From Polynucleobacter sp. 80A-SIGWE (lineage in GTDB: Bacteria; Pseudomonadota; Gammaproteobacteria; Burkholderiales; Burkholderiaceae): 64,000 nucleotides of DNA. Made by a program: the position numbers and the translations under genes. The stretch is taken from the NCBI RefSeq assembly GCF_018882295.1, contig NZ_JACVOR010000002.1:62001-126000 (forward strand). Reading direction: 5' to 3'. The notes beneath the pieces were generated by a model. The model searched no databases and had not been told where the DNA came from. It saw only the letters and a program-made list of their open reading frames with translations. Positions 59,295 through 64,000 of the stretch are shown piece by piece; the first letter of the stretch is position 1; every line of letters begins with the position of its first letter.

Positions 59295-59300
59295 TATAAT
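59295..59300 (+). promoter_or_regulatory. -10 element for rpoD
   Basis: A perfect TATAAT in the 224-base region between dnaG and rpoD. The position 17 bases upstream reads GGGGTA, so no good -35. Transcription from it would start about 130 bases before rpoD. Nothing else is seen in the gap. Confidence 0.45.
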
Positions 59301-59435
59301 CCTCTATTCCCAGAAAAAAACCGATTTAATTCAGCCACTTGCGCTTTATTTTGAAGAAATTTGGGGCAAGTGGACAAAGTAGCTGCGCCTAAGCAGTCGA
59401 GAACAATCATCAGTAACGTGAGTAAGTGCTAATAA

Positions 59436-62021
59436 ATGCCAAATATTAAGAAAAAACCAGCAGCTAAATCAGCCAAGCCAGTAGCGAAAGCCAAAGCACC
59501 AGCAAAGCCAGTGGCGAAAGCGAAAGCACCAGCTAAACCAGTTGCCAAGGCAAAAGCTCCGGCTAAGCCAGTGAAAGCAGCAGCTAAGCCAGCTAAGGCG
59601 CCAGCAAAACCAGCACCGAAAGCAAAGGCTCCAGCTAAACCTGTAGCAAAAGCGAAAGCACCAGCTAAACCAGTGAAGGCTCCGGCTAAAGCGGCTAAGC
59701 CAGTTGCTAAGGCAAAGACACCAGCTAAACCTGTAGCGAAAGCACCAGCCAAACCAGTGAAGGCTCCTGCAAAGGCAGCAGTTAAACCAGCTAAGGCAGC
59801 AGCTAAGCCTGTAGCGAAAGCACCAGCTAAACCAGTAAAGGCTCCTGCAAAGGCGTCAGCTAAAGTTGAAAAGCTTGATCCTGCTAAAAAAGGCAAAGTT
59901 GTCGCACCCAAAGTTGAAGCGGTGAAGGAAGCCAAGCCAGCCAAAGAAGCTAAAGAAGTTAAAGGCAAAAAGGCTAAGGAAGTTCTAGTAGAGGGCGTGG
60001 TTACTGAGGAAGTTAAAAAAGGTCGCAAGCCAAAGGCGGATGCCCCTGCAGAAGGTGCTGAGCCAGTATTAACTGATCGTCAAAAAGCACGTGAGCGCAA
60101 AGCAAAAGAAAAAGCACTCTTAAAAGAATTCGCAGCACAACAGTTGGGTTCTGAAGAGCAACAAGAATTACGCCGTACCCGCTTGAAGACATTGATCAAG
60201 ATGGGTAAGTCCAAGGGTTATTTAACTCATGGCGAAATGAATGACGTGATGTCAGATGAATTGTCTGATGCGGATGCATTAGAAACACTCATCAGTCTAT
60301 TAAACGACATCAACATTACTGTTTACGAGCAAGCTCCAGATGCTGAAACGCTTCTTTTAAATGAGAATGCCTCGGCAACAACTTCTGAAGAAGAGGCTGA
60401 AGAAGAGGCGGAAGCCGCTTTAGCTACTGTTGATTCAGAGTTCGGTCGTACAACCGATCCAGTGCGTATGTATATGCGCGAGATGGGTACTGTTGATCTC
60501 TTGACTCGCGAAGGCGAGATCGTCATTGCGAAGAAGATTGAAGCTGGTCTTAAAGACATGGTGATGGCTTTGGCCGCTTGCCCTGTCACGATTGGCGAGA
60601 TCTTGGCTAACGTAGATAAGATTGCTAGTGGTGAGATGGAGATTGATCAGTTCGTAGATGGATTGGTTGACCCTAATGCAGAAGATATTAAGCTCGGACC
60701 AGAAGAGCCAGAAGTTGACCCAGATGCTGAAGAGGGTGGCGAAGAGGGTGAAGACGAAGGCGGCGGTGGCGGCGGTGGCGCAGCTACAGCTAATGCCAAG
60801 CAATTAGAAGAGTTGAAGCAAATCTCCCTAGAGAAGTTTGCGATTGTTCGTACGCAAGCTGACAAGATGCGTCGTGCATTTGATAAGGAGGGTTACAACT
60901 GCCCCGCTTATATCAAGGCACAAGAAGCTATTCGTGGTGAGTTGCTTGGTTTCCGTTTGACTGCAAAGAGTGTTGAGAAGTTATGTGACACCATGCGTTC
61001 ACAAGTGGATCAAGTTTGGAAACTCGAGCGCGGTATTGTGAGCTTGTTGGTTGATAAGGTTGGCGTCAATCGTGGTGAAGTATTAAAAGACTTCCCTAAG
61101 ATGTCAATGAACCTCGAGTGGACTGCTAAGTTACTTAAAGAAAACAAGCCATACACAGCATTGTTGCAACGTAATGTTCCAGCGATTCAAGAACTTCAAC
61201 AGAAGTTAATTGATATTCAAACTCGTGTTGTATTACCACTTCCAGAATTAAAAGAAGTGAACAAGCAAATGATCGCGGGCGAGAAGCGTGCGCGTGAAGC
61301 AAAGCGTGAGATGACCGTTGCCAACTTACGTTTGGTAATCTCGATTGCTAAGAAATACACCAACCGCGGTTTGCAGTTCTTGGATTTGATCCAAGAGGGC
61401 AATATCGGTTTGATGAAGGCGGTAGATAAGTTTGAATACCGTCGTGGTTATAAGTTCTCTACTTATGCAACTTGGTGGATTCGTCAGGCAATTACCCGTT
61501 CTATCGCTGACCAAGCGCGTACGATCCGTATCCCAGTTCATATGATTGAGACGATCAACAAGATGAACCGTATTAGCCGTCAGATCTTGCAAGAAACTGG
61601 TCATGAACCAGATGCTGCAACCTTGGCACTCAAGATGGAAATTCCTGAGGACAAGATTCGCAAGATTATGAAGATCGCTAAAGAGCCAATCTCAATGGAA
61701 ACACCAATTGGTGACGATGAAGATTCTCATTTGGGTGACTTCATTGAGGATGGCAATACTTTGGCTCCGGCTGAAGCGGCATTGCATGACTCCATGCGCG
61801 ATGTTGTTAAAGACGTTCTCGATTCATTAACACCACGTGAAGCAAAAGTATTGCGTATGCGCTTTGGTGTTGAGATGAGTACAGACCATACTCTCGAAGA
61901 AGTAGGTAAGCAGTTTGATGTAACGCGTGAGCGTATTCGTCAGATCGAAGCTAAAGCTTTGAGAAAAATGCGTCATCCAAGCCGCAGCGACAAACTCAAG
62001 ACCTTCCTCGAAGAAGATTGA
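59436..62021 (+). CDS. rpoD: Primary sigma factor RpoD (sigma-70) with Ala-Lys-Pro-rich N-terminal extension
   Basis: Housekeeping sigma factor of 861 residues. Residues 1 to about 205 form a basic Ala/Lys/Pro/Val repeat region built of units such as [10 protein letters not shown], followed by an acidic/Lys-rich linker. The true sigma-70 begins near 205 (region 1.1). A very acidic non-conserved region with seven Gly in a row is near 425-450. Region 2.4 [27 protein letters not shown] is near 675, and region 4.2 [24 protein letters not shown] lies near 828-850. The extension is seen in other Burkholderiales sigma factors but is of uncertain use; its length varies easily by repeat slippage. Confidence 0.97.
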   Translation: MPNIKKKPAAKSAKPVAKAKAPAKPVAKAKAPAKPVAKAKAPAKPVKAAAKPAKAPAKPAPKAKAPAKPVAKAKAPAKPVKAPAKAAKPVAKAKTPAKPVAKAPAKPVKAPAKAAVKPAKAAAKPVAKAPAKPVKAPAKASAKVEKLDPAKKGKVVAPKVEAVKEAKPAKEAKEVKGKKAKEVLVEGVVTEEVKKGRKPKADAPAEGAEPVLTDRQKARERKAKEKALLKEFAAQQLGSEEQQELRRTRLKTLIKMGKSKGYLTHGEMNDVMSDELSDADALETLISLLNDINITVYEQAPDAETLLLNENASATTSEEEAEEEAEAALATVDSEFGRTTDPVRMYMREMGTVDLLTREGEIVIAKKIEAGLKDMVMALAACPVTIGEILANVDKIASGEMEIDQFVDGLVDPNAEDIKLGPEEPEVDPDAEEGGEEGEDEGGGGGGGAATANAKQLEELKQISLEKFAIVRTQADKMRRAFDKEGYNCPAYIKAQEAIRGELLGFRLTAKSVEKLCDTMRSQVDQVWKLERGIVSLLVDKVGVNRGEVLKDFPKMSMNLEWTAKLLKENKPYTALLQRNVPAIQELQQKLIDIQTRVVLPLPELKEVNKQMIAGEKRAREAKREMTVANLRLVISIAKKYTNRGLQFLDLIQEGNIGLMKAVDKFEYRRGYKFSTYATWWIRQAITRSIADQARTIRIPVHMIETINKMNRISRQILQETGHEPDAATLALKMEIPEDKIRKIMKIAKEPISMETPIGDDEDSHLGDFIEDGNTLAPAEAALHDSMRDVVKDVLDSLTPREAKVLRMRFGVEMSTDHTLEEVGKQFDVTRERIRQIEAKALRKMRHPSRSDKLKTFLEED
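59470..59890 (+). repeat. Coding repeat region (Ala-Lys-Pro units) in rpoD
   Basis: Imperfect direct repeats of about 30-36 bases encoding [19 protein letters not shown] and similar units. The first copies, near 59475-59560, are almost identical and could change number by slippage in frame. A long opposing-strand frame here comes from the repeat and is not a gene. Confidence 0.85.
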
Positions 62022-62034
62022 TCCAAAGACTAAC

Positions 62035-62111
62035 GGGCCTATAGCTCAGTTGGTTAGAGCAGAGGACTCATAATCCTTTGGTCCCAGGTTCAAGTCCTGG
62101 TGGGCCCACCA
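62035..62111 (+). tRNA. tRNA-Ile2 (anticodon CAU, lysidine type)
   Basis: A complete 77-base cloverleaf including the CCA end. The anticodon CAT is at 62069-62071 in the loop CTCATAA. A CAU anticodon may mean elongator Met, initiator Met or Ile2. The acceptor stem GGGCCTA/TGGGCCC has C4-G69 and C5-G68, the pairs TilS uses to choose tRNA-Ile2, and the variable loop TGGTC matches the Ile2 type rather than Met (GGGTC). tRNA-Ile2 is therefore favoured. It stands 13 bases after rpoD and could be in the same transcript. Confidence 0.9.
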
Positions 62112-62119
62112 GCAACAGA

Positions 62120-62152
62120 GCCACTAACGTGAATAGCGTTGGTGGCTTTTTT
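62120..62152 (+). terminator. Terminator after the tRNA
   Basis: gccactaacg/cgttggtggc stem (one G-T pair) with a small loop followed by six T. It ends the rpoD-tRNA region and marks the border with the accessory genes. Confidence 0.9.
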
Positions 62153-62230
62153 CTTTATGGGGTCTAAATATTCAATCTGGAGCAGGCTGTGATTGCACTG
62201 GAAGCTTTAATGGGTGGGGATAGATTTACT

Positions 62231-62584
62231 CTAAGAGATTCTTGGGGGCTCGCCTTTAAGGCGGGCAAGCTCTCGACCCAAGTTATTGAGAAGGTGATGA
62301 TCAGATATAGGAAGTGACAGCATTTCACCATTTGCAATTTTTTCCTTTGGGGCAAAAGCGGAAATTACCTCATAGCTAGCTTGAGCATAATTACCAAACT
62401 TTATTGCTTTTAAGGCTTCAGTTAGTCTATCGAGCTCCCATTTAGATGGGTTTCTATTTTCTGAATTTATTTGCCTAATAGCTTCTTCGAGCAAATTCTC
62501 ACAAATTATTTTTTTATCTGAGGTGTTCTGTATAGAATGCGGCCATCCGTTAGGAATCATTGCGGTTACTGTCTTAATCTTCAT
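62231..62584 (-). CDS. Hypothetical 117-residue protein
   Basis: No family recognised. It is a mixed-charge, soluble protein with no signal peptide or membrane segment; residues 25-60 and 65-110 look mainly helical. It starts 8 bases after the end of the DUF4145 gene on the same strand, so the two are probably co-expressed. The codon pattern is more AT-rich than that of the housekeeping genes nearby. That it is a real gene is supported by length and spacing only. Confidence 0.6.
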   Translation of the reverse strand: MKIKTVTAMIPNGWPHSIQNTSDKKIICENLLEEAIRQINSENRNPSKWELDRLTEALKAIKFGNYAQASYEVISAFAPKEKIANGEMLSLPISDHHLLNNLGRELARLKGEPPRIS

Positions 62585-62592
62585 TAAAGTTT

Positions 62593-63306
62593 TTATCTTG
62601 GTTTTTCGATATTCGCAGACCTTCTTTCTAACTTTCTTTTTTCTGCGAGCTTCAGTTTCTCGGGTTCTGTATAGATCCTCTCGAGCAAGGAGTGAGTAAA
62701 GTCTTTTAGATCCTCTATTTCATGTAGCGATAGGCTTCCATCATGAACCCCATCATTGCCATCATCTTTAATGCAAGTAGCCAGCGTCCTTAGTGAGACG
62801 GGAATCTTATTATTATCAAACAGCCAGGTTAGCCTAAGACCAAGATCCCTTCTTGTTTTTTGAGGGATATCTTGTTCAGATTCTGGTGGGAGCAGGCCTT
62901 TTGTTGCTAAATCTAAACAAAGTCTAAACATGGCCCCAGACGCATTAAAACAATCTATTGATTGGCATTTAAGCGCCTCTGAGTATGCATTCTTAACATT
63001 GTCCGGTAAATGCTCGGGCAGTTGACCTATGCTTCTATTGGATGTATTGATAAATCCTTTTACTTTTAAGTAATCGTTTAAGGTAATTTTTAATGATACA
63101 AATTTGCCGCCTCCAATTAATGACTTTGAGGTGTAATCTTTTTGCTCAAGAACGAATATTGTTCCCTTGCCACAATGTCTGCATGTACAAAAAGATTCGT
63201 GTACTTCTTGCCAGTCGTAGTTAATAGCTTGTAGTTGTGTGGCTAAAACATCAAATGTGATTTTTTGTGATCCGCAGCGGGGGCAATCATAAACAAGTTC
63301 TGCCAT
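62593..63306 (-). CDS. Zinc-ribbon and DUF4145 domain protein
   Basis: A 237-residue protein. The N-terminus has a probable zinc ribbon with C8-x2-C11 and C42-x2-C45 (C40 is also present). The middle and end (about 95-225) match DUF4145, with LPEHLPDNVKNAYSEALKC, FRLCLDLATKGLLP and GNDGVHDGSLS. DUF4145 is a helical domain also found fused to type I restriction subunits and in other defence-type proteins; its activity is not known. AAAGGA precedes the ATG. It is divergent from the EVE-HNH gene. Confidence 0.8.
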   Translation of the reverse strand: MAELVYDCPRCGSQKITFDVLATQLQAINYDWQEVHESFCTCRHCGKGTIFVLEQKDYTSKSLIGGGKFVSLKITLNDYLKVKGFINTSNRSIGQLPEHLPDNVKNAYSEALKCQSIDCFNASGAMFRLCLDLATKGLLPPESEQDIPQKTRRDLGLRLTWLFDNNKIPVSLRTLATCIKDDGNDGVHDGSLSLHEIEDLKDFTHSLLERIYTEPEKLKLAEKRKLERRSANIEKPR

Positions 63307-63329
63307 ATTTTTCCTTTGTAATTCCTAGA

Positions 63330-63358
63330 ACTATCTCAGGTTTTGTTATTTTCGGCAA
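63330..63358 (-). promoter_or_regulatory. Candidate promoter for the DUF4145 gene
   Basis: On the minus strand TTGCCG (63358-63353), a 17-base spacer, then GATAGT (63335-63330). Each hexamer matches 4 of 6. Confidence 0.5.
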
Positions 63359-63360
63359 TC

Positions 63361-63378
63361 TTGTTCAATCTGGAACAA
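63361..63378. promoter_or_regulatory. Palindrome in the divergent region, possible operator
   Basis: ttgttc-aatctg-gaacaa, a perfect 6-bp inverted repeat with a 6-base centre. It lies next to the -35 for the DUF4145 gene and covers the likely -35 position for the opposite gene, a place where a regulator could control both. Confidence 0.45.
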
Positions 63379-63390
63379 ATGCGCTAAGCT

Positions 63391-64000
63391 ATGAGTATGA
63401 AATATTGGTGGGTTAATCAAAAGAAAACACATAAGCAGGAGATTCCTGGCGGCTTCCTTTGGTCTCCAAAGATTAAGTCAAATGGAGCTCGCAATCAGTT
63501 TTGGGACAACATGACTCTTATGGAAGTGGGCGATGTTGTGTTTTCCTACTACTTTGGCGAGATCAAGGCAGTGGGTGTAGTGACAGAGCCAGCGCAGACC
63601 GCAATCAAGCCTGACTTTGGTAAAGCAGGTGATAACTGGTCATCTGAGGGTTGGTATGTAAAAGTTGAGTTCAAGCCATTAGACAACCCCATCAAACCCA
63701 AAGACTATGCTTCTGTTCTTTTGCCGCTAATGCCAGACAAGTATGCGCCGCTTAAAGACAATGGCGATGGCCGCGAGTTTTACTTAACTGAACTTCCTGA
63801 GCCTTTTGCCAAGGAGCTAGAGAGGCTAATTGGTAATGAAGTTGATATAAAAGTTGCACAGTTAACGGATGAGATTGATCTTATATCTGAGCCAGCAGTT
63901 GATATGGCCTTAGAGGAGGCCTTAATTGGTAGGACGGATATAGGCCCTACAACAAAGTCACAACTTGTTAAATCACGACGCGGACAGGGAATATTTAAAT
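63391..64000 (+). CDS. EVE-like domain protein, probable HNH endonuclease (3' end outside window)
   Basis: The frame is open from the ATG at 63391 (or 63397) to the window end with about 200 residues. The first 150 residues look like an EVE/PUA-like domain: MKYWWVNQKKTHKQEI, FLWSPKIKSNG, NMTLMEVGDVVFSYYFGEIKAVGVV and WSSEGWYVKVEF. EVE-like domains read modified bases. The last visible residues SQLVKSRRGQGIFK resemble the stretch that comes just before the first metal-binding cysteine in many HNH nucleases. The nuclease part itself is not in view, so that half is an inference. Cut by the window, not truncated by mutation as far as can be seen. Confidence 0.7.
   Translation, partial: MSMKYWWVNQKKTHKQEIPGGFLWSPKIKSNGARNQFWDNMTLMEVGDVVFSYYFGEIKAVGVVTEPAQTAIKPDFGKAGDNWSSEGWYVKVEFKPLDNPIKPKDYASVLLPLMPDKYAPLKDNGDGREFYLTELPEPFAKELERLIGNEVDIKVAQLTDEIDLISEPAVDMALEEALIGRTDIGPTTKSQLVKSRRGQGIFK

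Noticed and set aside
59470..59890. Possible CRISPR-like array
   Set aside because: The repeats are imperfect, adjacent without unique spacers and lie in the rpoD coding frame.
59429..60028. Long minus-strand frame of about 199 codons opposite the start of rpoD
   Set aside because: Its Ala/Gly/Leu/Phe-rich product is the mirror of the Ala-Lys-Pro repeat; the plus-strand frame is unambiguous RpoD.
62035..62111. tRNA-Met reading of the CAU tRNA
   Set aside because: Acceptor pairs C4-G69 and C5-G68 and the TGGTC variable loop match tRNA-Ile2 better than elongator or initiator Met.
62164..62355. Short minus-strand frame after the tRNA terminator
   Set aside because: It overlaps the 3' end of the 117-residue gene in another frame and lacks a ribosome binding site.

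Overview
The window reads as one contiguous stretch of chromosome from a betaproteobacterium of the Burkholderiales. Gene orders (ribF-ileS-lspA-coaBC-dut, rpsU-yqeY-dnaG-rpoD, xseB-ispA-dxs, thrB beside polA), the DUF3579 and BPSS1780-type proteins, and a moderate GC content (mid-40s percent by eye, not computed) fit Polynucleobacter best. The genus is an inference from style and gene order, not from a search.

Layout: 1-5.5 kb holds the 3' end of purM, then miaA, a DedA membrane protein, a SirB1-type protein, the lipid II flippase murJ, rpsT and a DUF3579 gene. 5.6-8.3 kb is argF-argG-ppnP. 8.3-13.8 kb has a secreted hydrolase, a DUF192 protein, a cold-shock gene with a good promoter, the clpS-clpA pair and a Gly/Ser-rich exported protein of unknown role. 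13.8-19.9 kb (minus strand) is ribF-ileS-lspA-coaBC-dut, divergent from purN-rsmB-desaturase. 23.4-31.1 kb has rpmB-rpmG, radC, fkpB-ispH, a class-III transaminase (argD), a flavin/iron-sulfur reductase, an epimerase-like protein and glnS. 31.2-37 kb has a TctB-TctA transporter pair, alaS and a TusA-like protein. 36-44.7 kb has valS-galU, uvrD, and a DUF2782-like/thrB/membrane-protein operon divergent from polA. 47.5-51.2 kb has a Tat-exported dienelactone hydrolase, a ZIP metal transporter, a sulfurtransferase and a Rieske oxygenase. 51.3-55.3 kb is the isoprenoid operon xseB-ispA-dxs followed by folE2. 55.3-62.0 kb is tsaD and the macromolecular-synthesis cluster rpsU-yqeY-dnaG-rpoD.

After rpoD lies a CAU-anticodon tRNA that looks like tRNA-Ile2 (lysidine type). 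Beyond it the character changes. A two-gene minus-strand unit (a zinc-ribbon/DUF4145 protein and an orphan 117-residue protein) faces away from a plus-strand gene cut off by the window end. That gene begins with an EVE/PUA-like domain and appears to lead into an HNH nuclease. This is the only accessory-looking part of the window and the best candidate for an unusual system, probably modification-dependent DNA restriction.

A second theme is promoter placement. Several genes with no upstream Shine-Dalgarno (alaS, uvrD, purN, glnS, miaA, fkpB, polA, an epimerase gene) have a -10-like hexamer 5-7 nt before their ATG, as expected for leaderless mRNAs. At valS/uvrD and ribF/purN the -10 is nearly palindromic and could fire in both directions. 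No insertion sequences, CRISPR arrays, rRNA operons, prophage genes or replication origins were seen.
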